NCBI GenBank assembly: GCA_947095585.1
Contig: OX352763.1
Location: 68,833,024 to 68,897,023 of the forward strand
DNA length: 64,000 nt
Direction of reading: 5' to 3'
From: Nephrocerus scutellatus
Taxonomy: Eukaryota > Arthropoda > Insecta > Diptera > Pipunculidae
Position 1 is the first letter of the stretch, and each line of letters starts with the position of its first letter. A program made the translations under genes and the position numbers. The notes below the pieces were generated by a model. It was given only the letters and a program-made list of their open reading frames with translations. It was not told where the DNA came from and searched no databases. This document shows, piece after piece, positions 44,587-55,998 of this stretch.

Positions 44587-45230
44587 TAGTGTTGGGTAGG
44601 ACACGATTTTAAAATGAGTTTGTATGAGTAACTCATTTTCAAAAATGTATTGGGACATTGTACCACCTCAAATGAGGTGTGTAGAATATGCCTCATATGA
44701 GGTATGAGAATTTGCCTCATTTGAGGTGTGTTGAATTTGTCTCAAATGAGGAGTGTGTAATATGCATTGAACTAGTAGTTCTATTCAGAATGCACCAATC
44801 TGAAATTAGAACCAATGCATTCAGTTCTTAAGGATTAAGTATATTTTCTGCTTATAACTAGATGTTCATTGATCATCCATATAGAATATAGGGACTATAC
44901 TCTACAGCTAGAGAGAGATACAATTGAACACAATTTCGGGCACATTCAACACGAAATGTAAATACAACACAACAGACAAGACTGTCCCTTTCGTTTTCAC
45001 ATTGAGGTGTGTTGAATTTGCTTCAAATGCATTAATATAATACGATTGTAGTCTCTCAAATGAGGTGTGAGTTCTGTATTGTGTTATTGTGTAGCTGGGA
45101 CATAAATTAAGGTACCTCTTACGTCCTACTACAAATGAGTTGGTACAAAACAAAATTTTGAGGTGTTGTGACATCTCAACTCATTGTATGGGACTTTTGT
45201 ACCAACTCATGTATGAGTTACCCAACACAA
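44587..45230. mobile_element. hAT-like MITE, copy 4
   Basis: Same element and flanks in the fourth unit; it carries the ACTAGTAGTT variant, like copy 2. Confidence 0.85.
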
Positions 45231-47591
45231 GATGATACCGTGGTCGTTTTCTCCGGCGCTTTTCAGAGTATGACCTGACGAACCATGGACTGATAGACTG
45301 AATAAAGTCGACCACTTCTTTGAAGCTTTTGCGATGCCTCGGTGCAGATGCAACCATGTCATTCCTTCTAGAATAGGTTAGGTACTTAAATATAGTAGGA
45401 TAGTCAAAGAAATAAAATTCTTTCTAAAAACAATAATTTTCTTTCAATTGTAAATATAGGTTATCATAGATTAGCATAATTATAGGTTTAGTGTTAAGAA
45501 AGTGAAGAAACGGGGCCTGACTGCAACTGGACTTAGAGGATATCCTTCCCTTTTCCTACCTATCTTCTTCACCTTTTTTTTTACCCTTTTATAATTCGAA
45601 ACGAACCTTTTTTTTTTGTTCATGAGGACCAGTGACACGTAAAAGACAAGAACCGCCCATCCGACGAGCTAGACCGAGCAACCGCGAGCCCAATTATTCC
45701 CATTTTTAATTCCACATAAGTCCTATCCTAAAACTACCTTTTTTTCAGGACAGAATTATTGGGACATCGGCTGCTCTTCGGGTGCGTTGACAATCCCAAT
45801 TCGATGATTTTTACAAATCTGGAATTTGGTGTTGCCAACTCGTTTGAGGACCAAAGCAGTCGAGGTCAGCATTCGGTTAGGACAGTGAACTAGGAGCCTG
45901 ACTCCGGTTCGCTTGACTGCCGAATGGACAAAGACGCGACAGGGGTGCAGTGGACAGCCGTTACCGCAAGTACAATTAGTACAGGTAAACGTGGGTTTGT
46001 GGGTGTTTGTTTGGCGTTGATTAACCACTTCCGACAATTTAATAATGACCGAAGGCGGTCATGCAAGGCCAAGAAGAAAAAACTAGGCGAGACAAAAGAT
46101 CCGTTTTCGGTAGTCGATTTATTTTGCTAAAATCTAAATTATTTTTAAGATACAACACTTGCTATTTAAATTAAAGATTACTTAAGATTACAAATATTAA
46201 ATATAATTAATCGCAACGTGGAAATGCTGGTCAACAAAAACGTAATGCGATTTTCTCGATGCTTGCACTGTCGACGTGTTTGATGAAGTGCGCGCTCGTT
46301 CGGTTTTCTTTCTTTTCTTTCCGTTTGCTCTGGTGATGCGACGATTGTCATACCAACTAGTGGCGAGTAGGCGTATCGTTTCGATTAGCTCAACAATCCG
46401 CCCGTCAGGGGGCACGCCGGTGCTGCCACACTACCCCGCGCCTAGTGAATGCTAGGAACGATTACCTGAACCGAGAAGGTCGTCTGATAACGCGCGCTGA
46501 TCGTGATGTTGTTTGCGATCTCTGTGATCTCTGTGAATTATCTACGTTGAATGTTACCTGTTTTTTTTAACTTGTATACAATCTTCGACTTTTGGGTTTT
46601 GCTGTGAAACAGGTTCTTCGATAGGTTTGTGGAGGTTGTCAGAGGTCTCGAGCGTCGGTATGACGTTGGGCTGCTTGTCGCGGTCATCCCTAATGTCTGA
46701 TTCGTTGCTTTCGATGAAGCATGGTTTTAACCGATTAATAGACACATTTTATTCGGCGCTTTTTACTAAGATAGTGTAGTATTTTTCGGAACGACGCACT
46801 ACCCGGTAAGGGCCCTGGTATGGAGGTTGCAATGCCTGTCGCACTGCGTCTGTACGGACCAGGACATGTGAGCACGTCTTGAGATCTTTAAAGACGAAAA
46901 TTGTTGACTTATTGACGTGTCGTGATGGCTGGGTTTGTTGTACCAGCTTGAAATAATTTTTTATTTTTGGTGATAACTTGGTTTTGTGTCGAAAATGATG
47001 ACGGTTGAATCATGTCCCCTGGAAGGCGTAATTTTTTTGAAATCGTTTCTGAAAGCGGTTCTCAAGCCTAGTAGTATGAGAGGTAAGGATTTGGTCGATT
47101 TGGGATTGTTACTACACATGATTGAAGCTTTCAAGCTGCGGTGCCATCGTTCGATCATGCCGTTGCATTCCGGATTATATGCTGTGGTTCGCCTCTATTA
47201 AAATCCGACTACATTGGCTAGACTTGTGAATAATTCGGATTCGAATTGAGCTCCTCTTTCGGAGACGATGATGGATGGTGATGTCCATGTTTTTATTAGG
47301 GTGTCTGTTCGGCTTTAATGTCCGCCATCGGCGCAGCTTCAGGCCATCGCTTCAAACGGTCTATGATCGTCAAATAATAACTATTGTTTTCGGATGGTTG
47401 CAAAGGGCCTACTATGTCGATATGAATTTCGGAGAATCGGTCACTGACAACAGTGTAGTTGCCACATGGACTTTTAACGTGTTTTGTGACTTTGCATTTT
47501 TGGCAGTTGGTGCAACATTTTGCTCATTTTGCTTGCTACGTCTTTGTTAAGTTCTGGCCAGACGAATTTGGTACGAAATAGCTTGGCCGAG

Positions 47592-48600
47592 TTACGTATT
47601 CCTGGGTGTGATACATTGTGAAATTTTTCGAAAACTTGTCGTCGAAATTTTTTGGGGACATATGGTCTTGGTGTACCCGTTGAAACGTCGCAATATAAGA
47701 CTGTCGTTGCTTTTGACTAACGTTTTTAGCTCATCATCATTGGTTTGGTCGTCCGCCATAAGCGAGTAATCTGTATTACTCGGGATCGTTAGTGCATTAA
47801 TCCAAGAAAGGGCATCGGCCACAACGTTTTCCTTACCGGAAACGTGCTGAATATCGGTTGTGTATTGAGCAACCTGATCGAGATGCCTACGCTGACGGGG
47901 TGAAGCTTTTTCTAAGTTTTGATACAGTGCGCACGTGAGGAGCTTGTGATCAGTATAGAGAATAAATTCCCGACCGTCAACGAAATTTTTAAAGTGATTG
48001 ATTGCAGTGTATGCCGCTAGCAGCTCCCTGTCGTACGTACTGTATCTTTGCTCCACAGCCGCGAGTTTTCGAGAAAAGTTGCCAACCTTCTGTCGTGAAT
48101 TGTTGCACCACAGCTCCAATTGATTGGTTTGACGCATCAACCATGGTTGCCATTTTTGGATTTGGCAACGGATGAGATAGCTGAGTAGCTTCTGCTAATT
48201 GTTTTTTGCAACGCTCAAAAGCTTGGTTCGACTGGTCGCACCAAATGACCTTGCTGTTGTCGTTCTTCTTTCGCCCTTTAAGAAATTCGAACAATTTGGC
48301 TTGGTTTTGAGCCACGTTTGGCAGAAAGATGCGATAATAATTTAGCACACCCAAGAATCTTTGAATGCCTTTGTAGTTGGACGAGCGAAATTTGCTATTG
48401 CTTCGATTCGAGATTGGGCCAGCCTAATACCAGCGGCTGAAATGTCCAATCCTAGGAAGCTAATTTGTTTCTCACCGAATGTGCATTTGCTCAAATTGAT
48501 CACCAGACCGGCGTCCTGTAATCGCAGAAATATGATTTTCAGGTGTTCGATGTGCTGGTCAATGTTGGACGATGCCACTAAAACATCGTCGATATAGAGT
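47592..48600 (-). pseudogene. RT C-terminus and RNase H of the CsRn1-like element (copy A)
   Basis: RT begins abruptly at YIDDVLVASS (about 48570-48600), so the fingers and palm upstream of the catalytic motif are gone. The thumb follows (HLKIIFLRLQDAGLVINLSK, FLGLDISAAGIRLAQSRIEA, LNYYRIFLPN). RNase H has VDASNQSIGAVVQQ, TYDRELLAAYTAINHF, ILYTDHKLL and ENVVADALS, with its acidic residues in place. A one-base shift near 48060 splits RNase H in both copies. A 4-base deletion near 48370 breaks copy A only. Confidence 0.87.
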
Positions 48601-48727
48601 CAATCAATTTCTTTTTTTTTACGTCGACTAACAGACCGTAATGTAGGAGAAAATCAGCTCCGATTATACATCTGTCAACGTTAGCGATCGTAAACTTCCA
48701 TGCGAATGCACGCTTTAGACCTAAATT

Positions 48728-48991
48728 CTATGTAAGGTTTTTTGTGCCAAATGTTTCAATCGATGTTGAATTTGCCGCGAATAATTTGAAGTCTGATTTT
48801 ATGTATTTGTCCCTTGACGTTGGAGTTAGGACCGAAATGTCAGCTCCGATGTCGATAAGGAACTGCTGTTTTGTGGTAAGTTTGAATACAACTAGGCGGC
48901 AATTTGAATGGCTTCTATCACTTGCCGCGAAGAGTGATGAGCCTATTGGTTTTCCGGTCTGGCCGAAGTTCGATTTTGATCGAACATACAC
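48728..48991 (-). pseudogene. Protease remnant of the CsRn1-like element (copy A)
   Basis: The frame shows QQFLIDIGADISVLTPTSRD, the retroviral-type aspartic protease core in which the usual DTGAD has become DIGAD. The catalytic aspartate remains, but the threonine of the fireman's grip is replaced. Downstream sequence leads to the RT deletion. The protease would cleave Gag-Pol. This version is probably inactive and its frame is isolated. Confidence 0.75.
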
Positions 48992-49776
48992 GGCTTAGAA
49001 CAGTTTTTATCATTAGCTCCGAATTTAAAGTGGTACCAGCAATTTGGGAAAGTTTTGACCTGTGAATCTGATCGAGATTTGCTGCGCTATTGCCGATTCT
49101 CATTAGTTTGCGGTCGATGCGCGGCTCGAGATTTTCTTTCGTTATTGGACCAATTATCGAAATGCTTTGTTAAAGTATCAATGCGCGCCAACAATAAGTG
49201 GTTGGAATCACTTACTGTAGGTTGAGAAATATTATAAATGCCTACGGGGCTGTGAATTTCTATAATTTTATCTGCACACGTGGCTACTTTGTTCAACTCG
49301 TTTTCTTCCATGCAGGATAGAATCTCTTGAATATTTGTGGGCAATCGCTGCAACCACAAATTTTGTAAAACCGGCTCATTGATTTGGTTTACTGAGAGTG
49401 CCTGCATTTCGCGTACTAACTGCGAAGGTTTTTTATCGCCGAGTTTTAGACCAGAAAGTAAACGATTTAATTTTATCCTAACCGAGTCACAAAGCCTTTA
49501 GATAATTGCTGTTTTTAACGAAGTATATTTGTTCGTTTCGGCGGGTTTTAAAATCAATTCGCGCACGCATTTGATTGTGTCTGCATCGAGAGCAGCTACT
49601 AAATGCCCGTATTTGGTTTTATCAGCAGACACCCCGCTCAATTCGAACTGGGCCTCTAGCTGTTTGAACCATATCTCGGGATCATCTCTGTTAAATGGGG
49701 AATATTTTACTGAGACTCTATATAAGTTTCTCGTATGGCTTTCATCGATCTTATTTTTGTTTTCTTCGGTACTCAT
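48985..49776 (-). pseudogene. Gag of the CsRn1-like element (copy A)
   Basis: The capsid starts at ATG 49776 and reads to 49498 (VSVKYSPFNRDDPEIWFKQL, YGHLVAALDADTIKCVRELI). After a stop it resumes at 49407 (LWLQRLPTNIQEILSCMEEN, VATCADKIIEI). The nucleocapsid knuckle CWYHFKFGANDKNC plus SKPC lies in a shifted frame near 48990-49041. The total length would suit a CsRn1 Gag of ~300 residues, but a stop and shifts break it. Copy B (60490-61283) has the same lesions. Confidence 0.84.
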
Positions 49777-50357
49777 TTTGTTTGTTTATTGTACCTTTTT
49801 GTACATTAATAGGAAATACCGCGTGAGCGTGACCGTGCAGCGGCTCGCGGAGCCCATCGAAATGAATTTATTGTTTGTTGTTGATTTAAAAAAATAGAAA
49901 ATGAAGATTTGACCGTATTTAATAGGTGTCACTTATTACCAGGTGGAAACAAAAACCAACAAATAGATAAATCGTCCGCGGTACAGTGCAATAAAAAAAT
50001 AAGGAAATCGCTTACCTTACAAAGTATATATTAATTGAGGATTAATGTTTTGCTGTGTTTTTTGTCTGCTTTAGCTTGTAATGATCCAGAAATCTTTACT
50101 GCTGCTGCTGCTAATGGGTGCTTGTTGCCGCTGCTTGGGTGTTTTTTTGCTGCTACTTATATTGCTGTTGATTGTTGTGTGTTGTGTCGAGTCAGAGAAG
50201 GGGTGGATAGCTTACATGGCAGTGATCAAGGGGCAGTAGGGCCAAATCCTCCTCCGGAAGATAACCGCCTACTGGACAAGATTCAGTAGGTTGTTTCTGT
50301 GGTGATCCAAAGGGATCAGTTAGCACTGGGATCACTCTTTACAAAAAAAAACTAGAA
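49777..50357. other. Junction between the minus-strand CsRn1-like and plus-strand Gypsy genes
   Basis: The two gag genes face away from each other here. No LTR-sized repeat, primer site or TATA box could be assigned. A (GCT)n-like tract near 50100-50120 and a purine-rich leader before the gag ATG are the only features. Copy B has the same junction at 61284-61875. Confidence 0.4.
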
Positions 50358-51486
50358 ATGGTTTCGAACACCCTTACAAGTCAATTAGAATTGTTGTCAC
50401 TAAAGGTAGAAATGCTGGAAGCACAGCAGGCCGGGAGCGGGCGCATACCTCAGAGGTCCACGCCGCTTCAGAGGTCCGAAGCGAGGGAAACAAGACCTAT
50501 CGACCGGCGACAGAATTCTCCACCGGCTTGGCATAATCTTCCGATAGAAACCGAAGACTTCATCAACGCGACTTCAGCACATGCCCACCAAAAAAGCGAT
50601 CTACATAAATGGAACATTAAGTTAGATGGCACTAAAAAGTCGATGCCGGTGGAAAGTTTCATCTTCCGCATCGAAACGATGCAGCATAGATTGAACGTCT
50701 GCGAGGAACATATATTTAACCAGTTCCACTACCTTCTTTACGGAGTACCTTCTTTACGGACTAGCCGAGAGATGATACTGGCAGTTCCTGGAAGAGCGGG
50801 CCGACGATAGCTTTCTGAATTACTATGACGTGAAGAGGGAACTGTTACGACAATTCCGTGCGGCAGACTCTGATCACGAAATCATGAGAGACATCATGGA
50901 AAGAAAGCAGATGCCAGGTGAAAGCTGCGACGACTTTTTTTCAAGTGTGAGGTCTCTGGTCTTCCATATGAAACAAATGTTACCTGAAGAAGAGCTCGTC
51001 ACCATACTGAAACAGAAGGTCCGCGACAAGATAGGTACCCTAATTTTCGGCTGCTCTATCTTCTCTCTCTCCGACTTACGATCGGCTTGCCGTCAGGCAG
51101 AGAAGCACCTTAATGCAAGGGAGAACAATTTTAAAAGAAAGCAAATTAACGAAATGTTGACGATGACGGGAGAGGACGAGTATAGTGACAAAAGTAGAAA
51201 CATGTTTACTGAAAATATAAGTGCTATCAGAAACAATTATCCCAAAGACAAAATTAGACAAATGACTTAAAATAATAATACTGACGATAGAAAGGTTATG
51301 TGTGGTGATGTTCAAAATCCATGTCCGTCCCATTTCCATTCATTAGTGTGTTTCCAATGTGGTAAACCCAATGTTCCCGTCTTGTTGTGTCCGTCTTGCA
51401 AAAGTGATTCGGAAAACCTGTTGAAGGGCGAAGCATCCGGGAGTGTTCGCCCAATAGACAAGGTCCCGGACAAACAGAAACAATAA
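50358..51486 (+). pseudogene. Gag of the plus-strand Gypsy (copy A)
   Basis: From ATG 50358: a coiled-coil-like start (LTSQLELLSLKVEMLEAQQA), an Arg-rich linker, then capsid text (HKWNIKLDGTKKSMPVESFI, EHIFNQFHYLLYG). A 16-bp tandem duplication at 50731-50762 (ACCTTCTTTACGGAG twice) shifts the frame. Capsid continues at 50830-51270 (ELLRQFRAADSDHEIMRDIM, AEKHLNARE). Then CFQCGKPNVPVLLCPSC, a four-cysteine finger, lies at 51298-51486. Gag would package element RNA. The same duplication occurs in copy B. Confidence 0.83.
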
Positions 51487-51847
51487 GATTAAAAATTTTA
51501 GAAAGACAAGTCAAAAAACAAGACGATAGCAAAATTATTCAAACACTACTTGTAAGTAAAAGGCTCCACCAGCGTATCCTCGAATACAAAGAGGCGCGTA
51601 AAAGGATTTTTGCAGAAGATCCTAAAGAAAAAAAAAGGAGAAGAATTTTATAAAGATAAAAAAATCGCGGGAAAAATTTGCTAGGAAAAGAAGTAGGTTT
51701 AAGAATTTGGAAGCCACTATTCTACAGACAGAAGATGACAATTGACCCTTCGCGAAGGTCAAATTACTAGACGATACGGTCTAGTTGTTTAGGGAAGGGG
51801 GCAATAAACTTTATCGAAGACAATAGTCTTTAGATCAAAACAATCAA

Positions 51848-53600
51848 TTGCAATATACGGACAGCGGACGGAAAGAGACAAAAGATAATAGGCACTGTGA
51901 CCATTACAATATCTTGGAGGAACAGAACAGAAAATTTAGAATTTTATGTTGTTCCATTCCTACAACCGCCGATCAAACAGAGGCACTACCCAGTGTCTCC
52001 GACGATCCAAAAGCTTCTCTTCGACGAGCTCGATTGCATGATTTCTTTGAGGGTGATCGAGGAGAGCCCGATTGCGTGGAGCTCTCCGGTTGTGCTGGTA
52101 AGATATCCTGGCAAAAATAGGCTCTGCCTAGGCGTACCCGTTGCCCCACATAGAAGGGTTGTTGAGCCGCCTACAAGGCACTCGGTTCATTTCGGGGATC
52201 GATTTGAAAGACGCTTTCTGGCAGATCCTGTTGGAGAAGAGGTCCAGAGAGAAAACGGCGCTCACTGTCCCTGGGCGGCCACTGTATCAATTTACAGTAA
52301 TGCCATTTGGCTTGTTCAATGCTGCTCAGAGAATGTGTCGGCTTATGGACAGGGTGATACCGTCAAGGCTCAAAGACAATGTTTTTGTATATCTTGACGA
52401 CCTCCTTGTCTGCTCCAAGGTGGCTGCAGTGGAGCAGTTTCCAGTTCCGAGGACGCCAAAACAACTCAGACGGTATTTAGGGATGACTGGATGGTATCGT
52501 CGGTTTATACCAAATTTTTCAACTATTACTGCACCAATGACGGAATGCCTGAAAAAAGGCAAAGACTTAAGAATGAAGAGCTCAAACAGCTTCTGATTTC
52601 AGCGCCATTTTTGACAAACCTGGATTTCACAAAGCACTTTTACATTCAATGCGACGCATCAAAAACAGGTGTCGGCAGTGTTCTCTTCCAAATCGATGCA
52701 GAGGGTAGGAAGAGGCCAGTAGCCTATATTTCACAGAAGCTGAATTCAGCTCAAAGAAATTATAGCGTAACGGAGTTGGAGTGCTATGGAGCTGTCCTCA
52801 GCGTCCAGAGGTTTCGGGCTTATGTTGAGCTCCTTTCGTTCACCATCATAACAGACCATGCCAGCCTGAAGTGGCTGATGTCCCAAAAGGACTTGTCGGG
52901 ACGTCTGGCTAGATGGAGCCTTAAGCTGCAGGCATTTAATTTTACAATTGAGCACCGAAAAGGCACTCAGAATGTAGTACCAGATGCTCTTTCCCGCGTC
53001 CATGTGGAGGAGATCACTGCTGACACAGAACGACTTGACATTGATTTTAACTCGCCGCATTTTTCTTCGGAGGAGTATGAAAGCCTTCGTAAAACAAAAA
53101 AAGAGAACGAGAATAAATTTCCAGATGTATGCATTTCAGACGGCTACGTTTATAAAAGGACAGATATACGTACCGGGGAAGACAGCGCTTGGGAGCTCTG
53201 GGTACCGTCGGGGTTGAGAAAGAGTCTTCTGATCTCGGCACATGATTCTCCAGCTGCGGGACATGGAGGGATCCATAAAACCCTCCATAAACTTCGACAG
53301 CAATATTTTTGGCCTGGAATGAGTTTAGATGTAAATGACTTTATTAAAAAATGTGATACTTGTTAGTGCAATAAAAGCATGAATCGGACAAATAGACCAC
53401 CAATGGGGGTACAGACTGTGTCAGAACGACCATTTCAGCGCTTGTAAGATCCGTTCTTACCTCGGAAGTGACCAACGAGAATGGGACAAACATGTAAGCT
53501 TCGCGGCATTTTCTCTGCAAAGTGTCTCCCACGGGGCCACAGGCTTAGAGCCGTATTATGTTGTCTTCGGCTTCCAGATGGCACAGAAGCCTTAAGCACT
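51848..53600 (+). pseudogene. Pol of the plus-strand Gypsy (copy A)
   Basis: The protease edge (NLEFYVVPFLQ) leads into RT: FDELDCMISLRVIEESPIAW, PHIEGLLSRLQGTRFISGID, YQFTVMPFGL and YLDDLLVCS (about 52388), which jumps straight to AAVEQFPVPRTPKQLRRYLG. RNase H (52491-53366) has FYIQCDASKTGVGSVLFQID, TELECYGAVLSVQRF, TDHASLKWLM and VVPDALSRVH, all acidic residues present. The integrase finger (HGGIHKTLHKLRQQYFWPGM...KKCDTC) follows, then a stop and only the core's distal part (GATGLEPYYVVFGFQM, about 53535-53580). Confidence 0.86.
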
Positions 53601-53889
53601 TAAGCAAGGCACACGACATAGGAAAAAAAACATTTAATTATATATTTATATTTATTTCATTGACTGCATAATTTCCGTGATATTTAGGTTTATTAGGATT
53701 ATGTGCAATATTTTATATTAGATTTAGATTTATCTGTGATATTTTATGCAATATTTACATATATTATTTATTTATGATTGACTATGAGCAGCATAAGCAT
53801 AAGAAAGAATAGAGCATGTTCTCGGGGAGTAGGCCCTTAACCCACGTTAGGCAATACGCTCGCGACCACTCATAAAATAGAGACGAGCC
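53600..53889. other. AT-rich tail of copy A; no gene
   Basis: AT-rich sequence followed by GC-richer text near 53820-53889 (TGTTCTCGGGGAGTAGGCCC...). It may hold the 3' end or LTR of the plus-strand Gypsy, but no repeat partner is visible within the window. Confidence 0.35.
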
Positions 53890-53918
53890 TGTTACGTCCA
53901 CGTTTGATAAACACTCAC

Positions 53919-54129
53919 CCTTTTTTAAATCCTAAGAAGTTGACGTTGGCAGCGACGCAGCTTTGTACCGATGGCATCTGAAAAAGAAAACAAAATCAGA
54001 AGCCTCAACTTCATAAAAATAAATTTCACTTACCTGTACAATGATACAATCCTCAGCTGACGTCGGCGTCGAATACATGAGAAGAGAAAGTAAAACCAAA
54101 AAAAATGGAAATAGTATTCTATACAGCAT
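53919..54129 (-). CDS. Two-exon fragment of a small secreted peptide gene, copy B
   Basis: Exon 1 (54129-54034) is 32 codons from ATG. It has a hydrophobic core (FPFFLVLLSLLM) and a small-residue cleavage context (TSA before EDC): a convincing signal peptide. It ends in CAG before GTAAGT. The intron (54033-53978) is 56 nt with a T-rich tract and CAG acceptor, phase 0. Exon 2 (53977-53919) continues in frame (MPSVQSCVAANVNFLGFKK) and meets another donor, GTGAGT. Later exons are missing at the unit edge (53890). An extra donor at 54205 suggests a 5' UTR exon. Function unknown; a secreted cysteine-containing peptide is inferred. Confidence 0.55.
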
Positions 54130-54499
54130 ACATTTAAAACTGAGACGCGGTATCTATTTTCCAAATAGTTTTTCTCGCGCCTCTATATTATAGATCTACA
54201 CTTACCTGTTGATTTTGCACAACAGCAAGTTCCACTACTTCAGCTTGCATGTAAAATGCATTGCATTTTTATGTCCTATTGATTTCAGGGCTATGGGCCG
54301 GATATTCCCTCAGCCCTATCGACACTATATTTTACAAATTTTACAAACCCGATATAATTAATAAAATCAAAAAAAAAAAGAACAAACTAAGAAAAAGAAA
54401 AACAAACGAAATCTAAACGAACTACAAAAATCCACACACACAATTTGACAACGAATAATCTGCTGACCGATATCTGTCAGTGATATCAATCAATTTATC

Positions 54500-55998
54500 A
54501 TCGACAAGAATAGTCTACTCTAGAATTCAAATCGAAAAATTTTACTAGAAAAGTTTTTTTTTGCTTTAAAAAAACGGAAATTTTAAATTCTAAAGATTTT
54601 TTTTGTGGAAATAATAAATGGATAGTAAAAAGGTGCGAGTGCGTAAAATCAGTTTTTAAAAGGCGGCACGTAGAGAACCGCAATATTCCACCGTAAAACT
54701 AAAGATTTTTAAATTTTAAAAAAGTTTTACTGGAGAGAACAGCACAATTTATAGTACAAAAAAAAACGAGTCACAAAAAAATCTGTTTTAAACAAGCAGC
54801 GTATAGAAAACCGCCATTTTTATTCGTAAATCTTATGATAAAAATTCTAAAAGCTTTTCTTTTAAACAATACATTTAAAGAGTCAAAGTACAATCAAGAA
54901 GTACGAGTGCGCAAAACCAGTTTTAGAAAGTGATGTGTTCAATCAAGCAAAATTAAACCCAAAAGTTTTAAATTCCAAAACTTGGCGAAATCGGGCTAGT
55001 GCGCTCGATTGTTTAGCAGGGTGATATATCGCCACAGTTCCTCAAAAAATTCACGATAGTGAAAAGGTGCGAACGCACTTTACAAGTGCAGAAATTATTT
55101 GAGACGAAAGCTCACCAAGCTGCTAAAGATCCATCACGATCATCGTGCCAGCGTTGGAGCTTCTTTAGTACATCTTCGACAAGAACCGCCGAATATTAAA
55201 AAGCTTGATCGAATATATTGCTCAAGCAGAGTTCTAAATTAAAAAAAAAGGGAAAGCTTGTTTCTTGTTTCTGAAATGGAGTTTCAATAAATTTAAAATT
55301 GAGTTTACTTTTTTGAGTTTTTTTTTTAATCGAATTTAATTTAAAATTGAGATTTTTTTAATCGAATTAAATTTGAAATTGAGTTTTTTTTACTATTTTT
55401 GAGTTTCTTTGAATTTTTATATTTAAATAGTTTTAATTGGTGTAAACTGCATTTAGAGGTTCCCAATGAGCTATTAATCATATTTTGCAACAGGTACGTC
55501 AACGAAATCATGCCGTCAGGATATCATTGAATGCATACAAGTAAGTTCACTTGCATATACTTTTTATACCCCCTTCTGGGCTACTAAGAGCAGTAAAAAC
55601 TATTTGATTATTCGTTTTTTGTTGTGATTTTGATTTTTTTATTACATTTCCTTTTAAAATTTATTGCAACTTAGTTGCATCAACATTTAACTTAGTGTAT
55701 CCTTTTTTTATAATTACAAATGAATTATAAATTCATTTAAATACATATATATAAAGATAACATTTCCTTTCTAAGAACAATAAAGTTTTATATAAATTCT
55801 TCTAAATTCAAATACAAATGAACAGCCCCCAAAATTAATTAGTATACAATAAAAGTTTATAACGATATAAATGAAGAAACTTTGAGTTTTTATTTTTTGC
55901 TTAACCTTTGGGTTGGAGTTATCATTTTCTTTTTTCTCTTACTTGCATCTGATGTTGAACATCATGAGCGAGTAAATTACGTTGGCATGGTTTGTGGC
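54500..55998. other. Shared non-coding block, copy B
   Basis: From about 54590 it matches 33640-35055 with small indels. The first ~90 bp replaces the zinc-knuckle/82-bp-repeat block of copy A. No gene is seen. Confidence 0.5.

Larger units (their letters stand above)
35056..47717. repeat. Four head-to-tail copies of a 3.17-kb unit
   Basis: Unit starts (TGGGGTCGATGATAC) are at 35056, 38229, 41400 and 44572, giving lengths 3173, 3171, 3172 and about 3146 bp. Each unit holds, left to right, the hAT-like MITE, a non-coding/LTR-like region and minus-strand integrase, and ends GCTTTTGAC. At the three internal joins that end runs straight into the next TGGGGTCG. At 47717 the sequence instead continues into RNase H. 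Only a handful of differences separate the copies. Confidence 0.95.
44572..49776 (-). mobile_element. CsRn1-like Ty3/Gypsy element, RT-deleted derivative (copy A)
   Basis: Reading leftwards from 49776: Gag capsid, a CWYH-type knuckle, protease, the last part of RT, RNase H, integrase and a presumed 3' LTR with the MITE. The knuckle CWYHFKFGAN...NCSKPC and the capsid start (FNRDDPEIWFKQLEAQFELS) point to the CsRn1 clade. No 5' LTR or primer site was recognised between 49776 and 50358. The element is heavily damaged and non-autonomous. Confidence 0.82.
50358..53640 (+). mobile_element. Plus-strand Ty3/Gypsy element with internal deletions (copy A)
   Basis: Gag, a zinc-ribbon-like piece, protease edge, RT, RNase H and an integrase zinc finger occur in order. 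Deletions removed the protease active site, a segment after LCLG in RT, ~40 residues after the catalytic YLDD, and most of the integrase core. It differs in sequence from the Gypsy fragments at 15-20 kb and from the CsRn1-like element. Confidence 0.84.
31714..53889. repeat. Higher-order duplicated unit, copy A (about 22.2 kb)
   Basis: It begins CTGTTACGTCCACGT, as does copy B at 53890. Both then carry, in the same order, the secreted-peptide exons, a common ~1.4-kb non-coding block, the hAT-like MITE, the minus-strand CsRn1-like Gypsy and the plus-strand Gypsy. Copy A has extra material: a zinc-knuckle ORF with 82-bp repeats (about 32372-33640) and three additional 3.17-kb units. Confidence 0.87.

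Noticed and set aside
49777..50357. 5' LTR and primer site of the CsRn1-like element
   Set aside because: No copy of the TGTGGCAGCACCGG terminus and no tRNA-Trp-like primer site occur here.
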